DNA from: Muraenolepis orangiensis
Lineage: Eukaryota > Chordata > Actinopteri > Gadiformes > Muraenolepididae
NCBI GenBank assembly: GCA_027704905.1
Contig: CM051019.1
Span: forward strand, 19,743,867-19,807,866
Length of the DNA stretch: 64,000 bases
Direction of reading: 5' to 3'
Below the pieces are notes generated by a model. It saw only the letters and a program-made list of their open reading frames with translations. It was not told the origin of the DNA and searched no databases. Shown piece by piece: positions 43,019 through 56,065 of this stretch (positions are counted from its first letter, which is position 1; each line of letters opens with the position of its first letter). The translations under genes were made by a program, and so were the position numbers.

Positions 43019-44962
43019 AGAGGAGGAGGAGGAGGAGGAGGAGGAGGAGGAGGAGGAGGAGGAGGAGGAGAGAAAGGAGAGAGGAGTAAAAAGAGGAGAG
43101 AGAAGTAAAAAGAGGAGAGAGATAGGAGAATAAGAGAGAGAAGAGAGGAGAGAGGAGGGAGGAGAAGAGAGGAGGAGGAGGAGGAGGAGGGAGAAGTAAA
43201 AAGAGGAGAGAGAAGTAAAAAGAGGAGAGAGAGAGGAGAGAGGAGGGAGGAGAAGAGAGGAGGAGAGAGAAGTAAAAAGAGGAGAGAGAGAGGAGAGAGG
43301 AGGGAGGAGAAGAGAGGAGGAGGAGGAGGAGGAGAGAGGAGGAGGGAGGAGGAGAGACAGTAACCTCCAGGAGAAGAAAACAGTAATCTCCTGGAGGAGA
43401 GACAGTAACCTCCTCGGGGAGAGTGAGACAGTGACCTCCTTGAGGAGATACAGGAACCTTCTGGAAGAGAGACCTCATGGAGGAGAGAACAGTGACCTCC
43501 TGGAGGAGAGAGACAGTGACCTCCTGGAGGAGATAGACAGTAGATATATGTAGAGATAGGAGGAGAGAAGAGGAGGAGAGACAGTAACCTCCTGGAGAAG
43601 AGAACAGTGACCTCCTGGAGGAGAGAGACAGTGACCTCCTGGAGGAGATAGACAGTAGATATATGTAGAGATAGGAGGAGAGAAGAGGAGGAGAGACAGT
43701 AACCTCCTGGAGAAGAGAACAGTAACCTCCTGGAGGAGAGACAGTGACCTCCTGGAGGAGAGACAGTGAACTCATGGAGGAGGAGAGAACAGTGACCGGG
43801 AGGAGAGACAGTGACCTTCTTGAGGAGGAGAGAACAGTGACCTCCTGGAGGTGAGACAGTGACCTCCTGGAGGAGGAGGAGAGACAGTAACCTCCTGGAG
43901 GAGGAGAGAACAGTGACCTCCTGGAGGAGGAGGAGAGACAGTGACCTCCTGAAGGAGAGACAGTGACCTCCTGTAGGAGGAGAGAGACAGTGACCTCCTG
44001 GAGGAGGAGGAGAGACAGTGACCCCCTGGAGGAGAGACAGTGACCTCATGGAGGAGAGAACAGTGACCTCCTGGAGGAGAGACAGTGACCTCCTGGAGGA
44101 GAGACAGTGAACTCATGGAGGAGGAGAGAACAGTGACCGGGAGGAGAGACAGTGACCTTCTTGAGGAGGAGAGAACAGTGACCTCCTGGAGGAAAGACAG
44201 TGACCTCCTGCAGGAGGAGAGACAGTGACCTCCTGGAGGAGGAGGAGAGACAGTAACCTCCTGGAGGAGGAGAGAACAGTGACCTCCTGGAGGAGGAGGA
44301 GAGACAGTGACCTCCTGTAGGAGGAGAGAGACAGTGACCTCCTGGAGGAGGAGGAGAGACAGTGACCTCCTGGAGGAGCGACAGTGACCTCATGGAGGAG
44401 AGAACAGTGACCTCCTGGAGGAGAGACAGTGACCTCCTGGAGGAGGAGAGAGACAGTGACCTCCTGGAGGAGGAGAGAACAGTGACCTCCTGGAGGAGGA
44501 GAGAACAGTGACCTCCTGGAGGAAAGACAGTGACCTCCTGGAGGAGGAGAGACAGTGACCTCCTGGAGGAGGAGGAGAGACAGTAACCTCCTGGAGGAGG
44601 AGAGAACAGTGACCTCCTGTAGGAGGAGAGAGACAGTGACCTCCTGGAGGAGGAGAGACAGTGACCTCCTGGAGGAGGAGAAGAGAACAGTAACCTCCTG
44701 GAGGAGGAGAGAACAGTGACTTCCTGGAGGAGAGACAGTGACCTCCTGGAGGAGGAGAGAGACAGTGACCTCCTGGAGGAGGAGAGAGACAGTGACCTCC
44801 TGGAGGAGGAGGAGAGACACTGACCTCCTGGAGGAGGAGAGAGACAGTGACCTCCTGGATGAGGAGGAGGAGGAGAGACAGTGACCTCCTGGAGGAGGAG
44901 AGAACAGTGACTTCCTGGAGGAGAGACAGTGACCTCCTGGAGGAGGAGAGAGACAGTGACCT
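43019..44962. repeat. (GGA)n followed by GACAGTGACCTCCTGGAGGA minisatellite
   Basis: (GGA)n to about 43070, GGAGAGAGAAGTAAAAAGA units to about 43350, then about 1.6 kb of roughly 25-30-bp units containing GACAGTGACCTCCTGGAGGA. The core CCTCCTGGAGG is a perfect 11-base inverted repeat in most units. Confidence 0.95.
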
Positions 44963-44963
44963 C

Positions 44964-46005
44964 AAGTCAAGTCAAGTCAAGCCCTTGTTCAGCAGCCTGA
45001 TGGCCTGACTGTGGAAGCTATCTCTAAGCCTATTTGTACGGCACTTGATACTGCGGTATCGCCTGCCTGACGGTAATAGTGAGTACAGTTCGTGGCTGGG
45101 GTGGGCAATGTCTTTATGATGCGTTTGGCCTTGGCCACGCACCGCTGATTGTAAATATCCAGGAGGGAGGGGAGCTCACCTCCAACGATATACTGGGCCG
45201 TCCGCACCACCCTTTGAAGCGCTCTGCGCTCGAGTGCAGTGCAGTTCCCGTACCAGGCGGTGATACACCCTGTAAGAACACTCTCCATGGTGCCGTTATA
45301 GAATGTTCTCAGGATGCGGGGACGCCGGAGGAAATACAGGCGTTGTTGGGCCCTTTTCACCACGTGTGTGGTGTGCGTGGACCATGTGAGGTCCTCGGAG
45401 ATGTGCACGCCGAGGAACTTGAAGCTGCTGACCCTCTCTACTGCAACGCCGTCGATGGAGATAGGGCTGTGCTCTCCCCTCTGCCTCCTGAAGTCCACTA
45501 TCAGCTCCTTGGTCTTCTTGACGTTGAGGGCGAGGCTGTTCTCCTGGCACCACTGCTCCAGCGATCCAACCTCCTCCCTGTAGGCTGTCTCGTCGTCGCC
45601 GGCGATCAGGCCCATCACTGTCGTGTCGTCAGCAAACTTGACGATGACGTTGGAGCTGTGCATAGCCATGCAGTCGTGGGTGTAGAGGGAGTAGAGGAGA
45701 GGGCTCAGCACGCATCCCTGGGGGGCTCCCGTGTTGAGGGTCAGTGGCTCTGATGAGGTGCTGCCCATCCTCACCACCTGGCGGCGGTCCGACAGGAGGT
45801 CTAGTATCCAGCTGCACGTGGATGGGGGTACGCCTAGACCTCTCAGCTTGGTGTCGAGCTTGGCAGGAACTATTGTGTTGAATGCTGAGCTGTAGTCCAC
45901 AAACAGCATTCGCACATAACAGTTCTTTCCCTCCAGGTGGGAAAGGGCAGTGTGGAGGGCCATGGCAATTGCGTCATCCGTGGATCTATTTTGACGATAT
46001 GCAAG
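44964..46005 (-). mobile_element. LINE reverse-transcriptase fragment inside the GACAGTGACCTCC array
   Basis: The minus strand is open for about 340 residues: [55 protein letters not shown], catalytic [34 protein letters not shown]. It belongs to the same general family as the LINE in the REV3L intron but is less decayed. The 3' tail is GACTT repeated (AAGTC on the plus strand at 44964-44981). The 5' part is missing. The same minisatellite flanks both sides, so it inserted into an existing array. Confidence 0.92.
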
Positions 46006-46145
46006 GAGAGAGACGGTGACCTCCTGGAGGAGGAGAGAGACGGTGACCTCCTGGAGGAGAGACAGTGACCTCCTGGAGGAGAGACAGTGACCTCCTGGAG
46101 GAGATAGACAGTAGAGATATGTTTTGTTGTACAGTGCTCCGTGGT

Positions 46146-46230
<85 letters not shown>

Positions 46231-46389
46231 ATCAGTATACATCTGTCGGTGAGGTCTGTCGGTGGAGCAGTACAGTAAAGCTCTGGGATAGCCTCCAGGC
46301 AAATGGTTTGGAAGTTGAACACACACACACACATACACTTACACACACAGACACACACACACACACACACACTCTTACGCACACACACA

Positions 46390-46443
<54 letters not shown>

Positions 46444-46459
46444 CACACACTGAATGTAT

Positions 46460-46525
<66 letters not shown>

Positions 46526-46535
46526 TGATTGTATA
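46006..46535. repeat. End of the minisatellite; (GA)n, (CA)n and (GT)n
   Basis: Four GGTGACCTCCTGGAGGAG units to about 46110, (GA)n at about 46150-46226, (CA)n at about 46320-46440 and (GT)n at 46464-46524. Confidence 0.95.
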
Positions 46536-47319
46536 ATGGTCTTGTTGAAGCTATCATCTATCACTCTGTACCATACGCAGCACAGACCCTGACAGCCTGA
46601 TACTCCATACTACATCATACTGTGTCCCATGTTAAATGTTTTGGAATTGTAGTTCTCCCGGGACAATGTGTTAATGGTATGTATTATATTTTTGGCCATA
46701 TATGGTTATAGATAGTTATAGTCCTCCGTCGACAACGAGCCCATCTGATGACAAAGCATCAAACTGTTATTTACAGTTCAAATCTCATCCTCTCCTCAGA
46801 GCCGTTTGCACTCAGCGCTAAGCCCTGATCTCTCAGCCGGTAAACCCAGATCCAGATTAGTAGCGGGGCTGTTTACCGCACACAACCACCACCACACTGT
46901 GGATCCCCCTGTTTCATTACAACAGTCTCTGAAGCGGTTAGCGTCTAGCGGTAGCTGCTCCACCCAGAGTATTTAACCATGCAGAGTTCTGTGGTTGGCT
47001 GGCTCTAATAAGAAGTGGTCGTTTATTTATTTTTTAAAGGTGAAGATAAGGCTTTGTTTTGGAGGAGGCTGTGTCTTTGTGTTGTGAATTTTAAAATAGT
47101 AGTTGGTCGGTTTGTATGCACAGTTGTTCCGCAGCCGATGTTGTCTGGCTTTCACCTCCCTGAACCATAAAACTTTATTGATAGTGTTTATGGTTTCATA
47201 CAGTGAGGTCTTTAAACCTCTGTTACGATACTGCTGGGATTTCACTGTTTTCTCAGTGAGTTTTCAATGATAAACAATAATAAAATAATATACATGTAAG
47301 AGTTAGACAGAGACAGGTC
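46536..47319. other. Complex intergenic island, no gene seen
   Basis: Roughly 780 bases free of obvious tandem repeats and without recognisable exons. Confidence 0.5.
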
Positions 47320-48090
47320 ATTTAGAAGCAGGTAGGGGTTAGACAGTACAGAGACGGGTCATTAAGGAGCAGGTAGGGGTTAGACGGTACAGAGACGGGT
47401 CATTAAGGAGCAGGTAGGGGTTAGACAGTACAGAGACAGGTCATTTAGAAGCAGGTAGGGGTTAGACGGTACAGAGACGGGTCATTAAGGAGCAGGTAGG
47501 GGTTAGACAGTACAGAGACGGGTCATTAAGGAGCAGGTAGGGGTTAGACGGTACAGAGACGGGTCATTAAGGAGCAGGTAGGGGTTAGACAGTACAGAGA
47601 CGGGTCATTAAGGAGCAGGTAGGGGTTAGACGGTACAGAGACAGGTCATTAAGGAGCAGGTAGGGGTTAGACAGTACAGAGACAGGTCATTAAGGAGCAG
47701 GTAGGGGTTAGACAGTACAGAGACAGGTCATTAAGGAGCAGGTAGGGGTTAGACAGTACAGAGACAGGTTATTAAGGAGCAGGTAGGGGTTAGACGGTAC
47801 AGAGACAGGTCATTAAGGAGCAGGTAGGGGTTAGACAGTACATAGACAGGTCATTAAGGAGCAGGTAGGGGTTAGACAGTACATGGACAGGTCATTTGGG
47901 AGCAGGTAAGGGTTGGACAGTACATAGACGGGTCATTTGGGAGCAGGTAAGGGTTAGACAGTACAGAGACGGGTCATTAAGGAGCAGGTAAGGGTTAGAC
48001 AGTACATAGACAGGTCATTAAAGAGCAGGTAGGGGTTAGACAGTACATAGAAGGGTCATTAAGGAGCAGGTAGGGGTTAGACAGTACAGA
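47320..48090. repeat. 41-bp minisatellite GGTCATTAAGGAGCAGGTAG
   Basis: About 18 copies of a 41-bp unit: GGGTTAGACAGTACAGAGAC, then GGGTCATTAAGGAGCAGGTA. Copies vary at ACGG/ACAG and TTAAGG/TTTGGG. Two copies of its AAGGAGCAGGTAGGGGT part also occur near 62750, outside the array. Confidence 0.95.
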
Positions 48091-48259
48091 TAATCAACTG
48101 TTCTTGCATGTCTTGTATCTTAAGTCTATTTATTGATGAAAATAGTAAAGAACTAAGGACAGATGATGGGATATACAGTAGCTCTGGTGTCTGTTCTCCT
48201 CAGGACCAACGCCTCGGTCTGCTGCTTCCACAGCTCATGAGTTCACTCAGAGGTCAGTG

Positions 48260-48305
<46 letters not shown>

Positions 48306-49324
48306 ACACACATACACACACATACACACACATGAAGTGTGTGTGTGTCATGAAGAGCTTTGAGCGCTGGTGCTGAGACATCTGCTGAGACAGCAGATGT
48401 CCAGACAACAGAGAGACAGACAGACAGACAGGCAGTAGTATATATAAGGAGCAGACAGACAGACAGACGGGTGGTCAGTACTCTGGTCTCTGATGTACGT
48501 CTGAATCATTCAGGAGGAGAGTGGGAAGAGACCATCAGGAGGAGAGAGAAGGAGGGAGGGAGGGAGAAGGAGAGGTAAGAGAGAGAGAGAGACATACAGA
48601 GAGACAGAGAGGTGGGTGGTGGTGAGGTGGTGGTAGTGAGGTGGGTTCATGGTGGGGTCCCAGTGTTCAGAGGTGGTGGATTGGGTGGTGGTGAAGAAAC
48701 AGACAGTTTCCGCCTTCTCCTCCATTACAACATAAGCTCCCAGCCCTCCATCTGTCAGGCTGACCCCTGACCTCTAGGACTCCATTAGAGCTTTATCGCT
48801 ACCATTAGCATGAAGCAGACATAGAATGATGTCAGATCCGTGAGCTGGAAGGATTATTGACACTAAGTCTTCATGTATGATATGTTGAGTTGTATAGTAA
48901 TGTCCATTTCTGCTGCATGTCTTTCCCATTAATATTTAAATATAAATTCTGAAAGCCTATAAAGGATTAAATTATCTTTATGAATGATATAAAGATGCGT
49001 ATTTGAATGGCATTCAATGACATGTAAGTACATTGTCATTGACACATTCGACATGCAATGTAATGAACTTTAACCAAAGTCACATCCATCTTTATGAATA
49101 TTAAAAACAATTGAATCCAGTAAATGTTAATTAGGGGCCTAAACATTCCCCTTAGCATAACGTAGATATTTTTGACATGAAGGCGGGGCTTGGACCAATC
49201 AGGAGGCCCTAAACTGATGTTTACCTACTCCTTGATTTTAAACGTTAGCCCTTATCACTTAATCAGGTTTACATTTCCTGAAGAACCTCGAACTGAATGT
49301 GGCGTCCATTAACAAATTGTTGAA
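48091..49324. other. Intergenic with small (CA)n and (CAGA)n tracts
   Basis: (CA)n at about 48262-48331 and GACAGACAGACAG near 48415-48470. From 48730 to 49320 the sequence is non-repetitive and AT-rich. No gene seen. Confidence 0.6.
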
Positions 49325-49520
49325 ACACAGATGTGCTTCACCGGAACACAGGTGTGTTTCACTGAAGCACACCTGTGTTTCACTGAAACACAGGTGTGCT
49401 TCACCGGAACACAGGTGTGTTTAACTGAAACACAGGTGTGTTCAACTGAAACACAGGTATATTTAACTGGAACACAGGTGTGCTTCACCGGAACACAGGT
49501 GTGTTTCACTGAAACACAAT
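49325..49520. repeat. 21-bp minisatellite CACAGGTGTGTTTCACTGAAA
   Basis: About nine copies of a 21-bp unit alternating TTCACCGGAACACAGGTGTG and TTCACTGAAACACAGGTGTG. Being a multiple of three, it is open in several frames by chance. Confidence 0.93.
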
Positions 49521-50084
49521 TGTTGGTGAGGTGGGAATTCGTTATGGGTTCCAGTTTAGTATAACATTTAGAATAACAAGTTGGTATCGTCTGAAAACCC
49601 TATTCTTAAACCACGCACTCCTCGGACGCCGTTTATTCAGCTATCCGGTTTGGCGTTCGGCTTATTCCTAAAAACCTTTACGTTTCCTTGGTAACGAAGG
49701 AGACACCTTCTCCTTAACAAGAGGAATAAGTTAGAAATGATCCATCTTTTCTAAAGTCAAGGGGCAAGGTTTGTGTGTGTGTTGTTTAGTGGAGAGGCTA
49801 TTTGTTTACCCAGAGATACGGTGGCTAGCTCATTACCATGTGTGTGGTGTGAGAATTAAGCTGCTCGGGGCCCAAGGGCGTCCAAACAATAACACAGAAT
49901 AACAATGAAACACAAACTGAACTTTTAATAATGCAATAGTGTATTTAAAACAACAGGTTATATATTTATATTTATTCATGTACAGTATGAGGATTGGAGC
50001 GTACCGAGGGGAGGAGGGAAATGTGATTTGGAGAAACATAACAACTTCCCCCGACTGGAAGATGAAAGCTCTCTCTGGGATCGC
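49521..50084. other. No gene seen
   Basis: Complex sequence without coding support. Confidence 0.5.
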
Positions 50085-50745
<661 letters not shown>

Positions 50746-50825
50746 GATGCCCTGATGCTCAGAAATCATCATAGAGAGAACATCTAAAAAGTCTTCTAGA
50801 GAGACGGTCTCTACAAACCCTAACC

Positions 50826-51140
50826 TTAATAATACTAGTAATATAATAGCTCTTAAATATAACTCCCAGCACCTTTAATAATACTAGATATATAATAGCT
50901 CTTAAACCTACTGCACCTTTAATATTACTAGCAACATATTAGCTCTTAAACTTACTGCACCTTTAATATTACTAGTAATATATTAGCTCTTAAGCCTACC
51001 AAACCTTTAATAATACTAGAAATAGAATAGCTCTTAAACCTACTGCACCTTAAATAATACTAGAAATATAAAGGCTCTTAAATCTTACCTACAGCACCTT
51101 TAATAATACCAGAAATATAAAGGCTTTTAAATCTTACCTA
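50826..51140. repeat. About 48-bp minisatellite CACCTTTAATAATACTAGAA
   Basis: Six to seven copies: ACCTTTAATAATACTAGAAA, TATAATAGCTCTTAAACCTA, CTGC. AT-rich. Confidence 0.9.
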
Positions 51141-51350
51141 CGGCTCGAATATGGCCCTTAAGTTGGCTCTGGTTAGTTAGGTTTCAATTAGGGCCTCAAA
51201 CTCTGAAAACAAGAAGAGCTATTTTCAGACCTCAGTGAGGCTTCTTCTGCCGGTGAGGCCGAGCTCATCTTATATCGTGGCTTCATCTTTATTGAAACTT
51301 TGTCAAGATTATATTTAGCGAAGACACATTAGTCAGCAGATGAGAGTGTC
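51141..51350. other. Short complex spacer
   Basis: No gene seen. Confidence 0.5.
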
Positions 51351-51382
51351 GGAGAGAGAGAGAATGAGAGAGAGAGAGAGAG

Positions 51383-51470
<88 letters not shown>

Positions 51471-51512
51471 TGAGAGAGAGGGAGAGAGAGAGAGAGCGAG
51501 AGCGAGAGCGAG

Positions 51513-51558
<46 letters not shown>

Positions 51559-51584
51559 TGAGAGAGAGGGAGAGAGAGAGAGAG

Positions 51585-51660
<76 letters not shown>
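51351..51660. repeat. (GA)n tract
   Basis: (GA)n with AATGAGAG and (GAGAGC)n interruptions. Confidence 0.97.
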
Positions 51661-51665
<5 letters not shown>

Positions 51666-51764
51666 CTCCACGCTCCACTGAAGCCATCACACAGGTTCCT
51701 GAACAACACAGTGTCTCTATAAATGGAACAACATTTTGCTGGATCCTCCACACTGCATATCAAT

Positions 51765-52035
51765 TATGTAACTATCAACATGTTGTGTAATAAGATGTGT
51801 ATTAATAATGTAACGATATGTTGTGTAATAACATGTGTATTACTAATGTAACAACATGTTGTGTAATAACATGTGTTTTACTAATGTAACGACATGATGA
51901 GTTATAACGTGTATTATTTATGTAAATACTCGTTGTGTAATAACATGTGTATTATTTATGTAAAAACATGTGTTATAACATGTAGATTAATAATATAACA
52001 GCATGTTGTGAAATAATATATTAATATTGTAACAA
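51765..52035. repeat. About 43-bp minisatellite TAATGTAACAACATGTTGTG
   Basis: About six copies of TAATGTAACAACATGTTGTG followed by TAATAACATGTGTATTAC. AACAACATGTTGT is self-complementary in the better-kept copies. Confidence 0.9.
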
Positions 52036-52109
52036 CATAATTGTATAATATAATAATATAATATGTTTATGATTATATGTTGTATTTTTTTTTTTTTTCG
52101 TTTTTTCTA

Positions 52110-52149
52110 TCATCATCATCGTCATCATCACCATCGTCACCATCATCAC

Positions 52150-52187
<38 letters not shown>

Positions 52188-52248
52188 GCACCATCATCAG
52201 CACCATCATCATCATCATCATCATCATCGTCGTCATCTCCATCGTCAC

Positions 52249-52286
<38 letters not shown>

Positions 52287-52521
52287 CCACCACCATCATC
52301 ATCATCATCATCATCATCATCAGCACCATCATCAGCACCATCATCATCATCATCATAATCACCATCGTTACCATCATCATCATCATCATCAGCACCATCA
52401 TCATCATCATCATCATCATCATCACCATCGTTACCATCATCATCATCATCAGCACCATCATCATCATCATCATCAGCACCATCATCAGCACCATCATCAT
52501 CATCATCATCATCATCACCAC

Positions 52522-52571
<50 letters not shown>

Positions 52572-52672
52572 CCATCATCATCATCACCATCATCCTCACC
52601 ATCATCATCATCATCACCATCACCATCATCCTCACCATCATCATCATCTCCATGATGATGATGACGATCGTC

Positions 52673-52704
<32 letters not shown>

Positions 52705-52835
52705 CACCTTCATCTTCATCATCACCACCATCATCATCATCATCATCATCATCACCATCACCATCATCATCATCATCTCCATGATGATGATGACGATCGT
52801 CATCATCATCATCACCATCATCATCATCATTAGTA
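52110..52835. repeat. (ATC)n trinucleotide array, about 725 bp
   Basis: CATCAT with CACCAT, CAGCAC and CGTCAT variants. On the plus strand it reads as a long histidine or serine run, on the minus strand as methionine; none is a credible protein. Two identical patches of GATGATGATGACGATCGTCA (about 52655 and 52782) invert the motif. Confidence 0.97.
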
Positions 52836-52837
52836 TT

Positions 52838-52882
52838 GTCGGCCTATCAGTATCAGTAGGATACTGATACTGATAGACCGAC
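52838..52882. repeat. Hairpin at the edge of the ATC array
   Basis: Arms GTCGGCCTATCAGTATCAG (52838-52856) and CTGATACTGATAGACCGAC (52864-52882) pair over 19 bp with one mismatch and a 7-base loop. Confidence 0.85.
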
Positions 52883-52889
52883 AGGAAAC

Positions 52890-53035
52890 TGTAACCGACA
52901 CTTCCGGCTCATCTTTCCAACCCGTCGTTTGAAGGTGATCCGTCGTTCAATATTTCATGACGTTCACGCGCCCCGTGCGCGTGCGCTCTGCAGCTCCGTG
53001 TTGCTTCCAAACGAAACCTCTCGGTTGTTGATGTC
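52890..53035. promoter_or_regulatory. CpG-rich promoter-like patch without a known gene
   Basis: Contains an ETS-type ACTTCCGG at about 52900-52907, a CRE-like TGACGTTCA near 52959 and a run CCCCGTGCGCGTGCGCTC near 52971-52988, close to an NRF-1 site. TCA|GTGAGT at about 53035-53042 could be a donor of a first exon read to the right. Direction and gene are unknown. Confidence 0.4.
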
Positions 53036-53160
53036 AGTGAGTGTGTGAGTGAGTGTGTGAGTGAGTGTGTGAGTGAGTGTGTGAGTGAGTGTGTGAGTGA
53101 GTGAGTGAGTGTGAGTGAGTGAAGTGAGTGAGTGAGTGAGTGAGTGTGTGTGTGTGTGTG
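53036..53160. repeat. (GTGAGTGA)n and GTGTGTGAGTGA array
   Basis: Units of 4-12 bp beginning with a consensus-like donor sequence GTGAGT. Confidence 0.92.
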
Positions 53161-53640
53161 CTGCAGCAGATTAAATCCTTGAATCCAGACCCTAACGGAG
53201 ATGTGGTGTTATCATGAATCTCTTACAACACGACATGTTTTACGTTCTAATTGTTTTAATTTATCAACGCCTTTTTTTTAATTATTTTTCAGTCAGTTGA
53301 CGTTGAGATTTAGATGTAATAAATCATCGGTATCTGTTATTCTGTTATTAACGAAACAATTATTAATCGGTTTTTCTGTTAATAATTTAAGTAACATATC
53401 ATCTGTTATTCTGTTCACAAATCAAGTAATAAATTAACCGTTAATCTGTCAATAAATCAAGGAACAAATCATATGTTATTCTGTTAATAAATAAATAAAT
53501 ACTTTTATTCCTTTAATAAATCAAGCAGTACATGATCTGTGATTCTGTTAATAAATCAACTAATACATCTGCAGTTTTGAGAGTCGAGAGTCTTCGACCC
53601 CCCGGAGAGCTGCAGGTCGCGCGCCGCTCGGGTGCCCGCT
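53161..53640. other. AT-rich sequence with diverged TTCTGTTAATAAATCAA repeats
   Basis: CTGTTATTCTGTTAATAAATCAAG recurs in degenerate form from about 53335 to 53570. No gene recognised. Confidence 0.6.
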
Positions 53641-53659
53641 GCGCGCCCCCGAGGCGGAG

Positions 53660-53875
53660 GACAGACGTCTCAGAACCCACCGACTGACCGAGAAGAACCC
53701 ACCGACCGAGAAGAACCCACCGAGAAGAAGCCACCGACCGAGAAGAAGCCACCGACCGACCCACCGAGAAGAAGCCACCGACCGACCGAGAAGAAGCCAC
53801 CGACCGAGGACCTAACCGAGGACGGACCGTGGATCTACCGACCGACCGAGGAACCGCACTTTTCAATATCGAAAT
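53660..53875. repeat. ACCGACCGAGAAGAAGCC repeat
   Basis: 18-bp-type units ACCGACCGAGAAGAAGCC. The plus strand is open as PTDREEPTDREEP and PTEKKPPTEKKP for about 80 codons from 53632. I recognise no family, and the units fit a tandem repeat better than a gene, but a coding or exonic role is not excluded because of the nearby promoter-like patch. Confidence 0.75.
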
Positions 53876-54860
53876 TAAAGCGATAATGGGAATAAATACT
53901 CTGAAGACATGGCGATATGGAGACGTGAATATATGAAGACGACACACCTGGTAAGGATGAAGTATTTTTATTAATGAATAACGAAGCTTCCCTCGGTAGT
54001 TTTGTTATGAATAACATCAACCGGTAGGCTTTATATATATATAGGCTGATATGTTACCTTCTGACGAGGCTGACTTTACCGTCGGCCCCTTGGCGCGTCC
54101 GGTGCCCTATTTAGAGACCCCAGAACCTCCCCTAGAACCCACACTAGAACCTCCACCAGAACCCACACTAGAACCTCCACCAGAACCTAGACTAGAACCT
54201 CCATCAGAACCGTCACGTCTCTTTTATCAAACGGACAAGACGCGTGATGTTCCCGTTAAACGGGCGGTCACTTTGCGGTAGCGAGAGGGAATTCTCAATG
54301 GATTGTTGATCCTTATTGACTTCGTCTAATCAGTTCGATCGATTAGTCTCCTAATCGCGTGGTGAACGGAAACCACGATAAGTTTGTCATCAGGTGACCT
54401 GAGAACCTTTTTGATGCTGATCACATTTCACGTCTTTAATGACACCGCCCCGTGCGTCACTTCACTTTGACGCGTGTGACAGCGTTACGGTTTTAAAGGA
54501 TGAACGTGTGAACTTATGAACGTGCGAATTTATGAACGTGTCTTGTAAGAGTCAACCAATGTGTTGGTGTCATGTCATGTGACCACATGCAGGTGGTGCT
54601 GCAAGGGGGGGGGGGGGGTGATGTTGGGTCTGGGTCTCCTGGGTGGGGTCCCCCACTAGATGAGGTCTCCCTCCAGATGAGGTCTCCCTCCAGGTGGGGT
54701 CTCTCGGGTGGGGTTTCCTGGGTGGGGTCCCCCTCCATGTGGGGTCTCCTGGATGTTAAGACAGAGGGAACCAGATAATCCCAGCAGCTACTAAAACACA
54801 ATCTTTGGCTCCCAGGGATTAGACCTGGCCTTAATTGACTTGCCGCTCACTGTTTCACCA

Positions 54861-54862
<2 letters not shown>
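53876..54862. other. Intergenic with short Pro-codon and G-rich repeats
   Basis: CTAGAACCTCCACCAGAACC repeats at 54118-54205 and GTGGGGTCTCC units at 54635-54750. No gene supported. Confidence 0.55.

Positions 54863-54931
<69 letters not shown>
54863..54931. repeat. (CA)n microsatellite
   Basis: About 34 dinucleotides. Confidence 0.97.
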
Positions 54932-55361
<430 letters not shown>

Positions 55362-55444
55362 GGGGGGTCCAGACCTAAATCTCCCCTAAATCTGTTGTCA
55401 TGACTACATGAGTGAGGCCTCGACGTGTAACCAGATGATCAGTC

Positions 55445-56065
55445 AGTGAATCACATCTCTTTACCATCTGCTGGTGTGATCACATCTCTTTACCGTCTGC
55501 TGGTGCGGATCACATCTCTTTACCGTCTGCTGGTGGGAATCCCATCTCTTTACCGTCTGCTGGTGCGGATCACATATTTTTACCATCTGCTGGTGTGGAT
55601 CACATCTCTTTACTGTCTGCTGGTGGGAATCACATCTCTTTACCGTCTGCTGGTCTGGATCACATCTCTTTACCGTCTGCTGGTGGGGATCACATCTCTT
55701 TACCGTCTGCTGGTGGGGATCACATCTCTTTACCGTCTGCTTGTCTGCTGGTGTGGATCACATCTCTTTACCGTCTGCTGGTGTGGATCACATCTCTTTA
55801 CCGTCTGCTGGTGTGGATCACATCTCTTTACCGTCTTCTGGTGTGGATCACATCTCTTTACCGTCTTCTGGTGTGGATCACATCTCTTTACCGTCTGCTG
55901 GTGTGGATCACATCTCTTTACCGTCTTCTGGTGTGGATCACATCTCTTTACCGTCTTCTGGTGTGGATCACATCTCTTTACCGTCTGCTGGTGTATATCA
56001 CATCTCTTTACTGTCTGCTGGTGTGGATCACATCTCTTTACCGTCTGCTGGTGTGGATCACAGTC
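55445..56065. repeat. 30-bp minisatellite CTGCTGGTGTGGATCACATC
   Basis: About 20 copies of a 30-bp unit: CTGCTGGTGTGGATCACATC then TCTTTACCGT. The unit is a multiple of three, so all three plus frames stay open over hundreds of bases; the frames are artefacts. Confidence 0.95.

Noticed and set aside
42982..44965. Several overlapping Ser/Leu/Pro-rich minus-strand frames
   Set aside because: Products of the GACAGTGACCTCCTGGAGG array.
46065..46564. Open frames with long His/Thr and Val/Cys runs
   Set aside because: Translations of (CA)n and (GT)n microsatellites.
52063..52833. Long His-rich (plus) and Met-rich (minus) open frames
   Set aside because: Pure translation of the (ATC)n array; every frame stays open because the unit is three bases.
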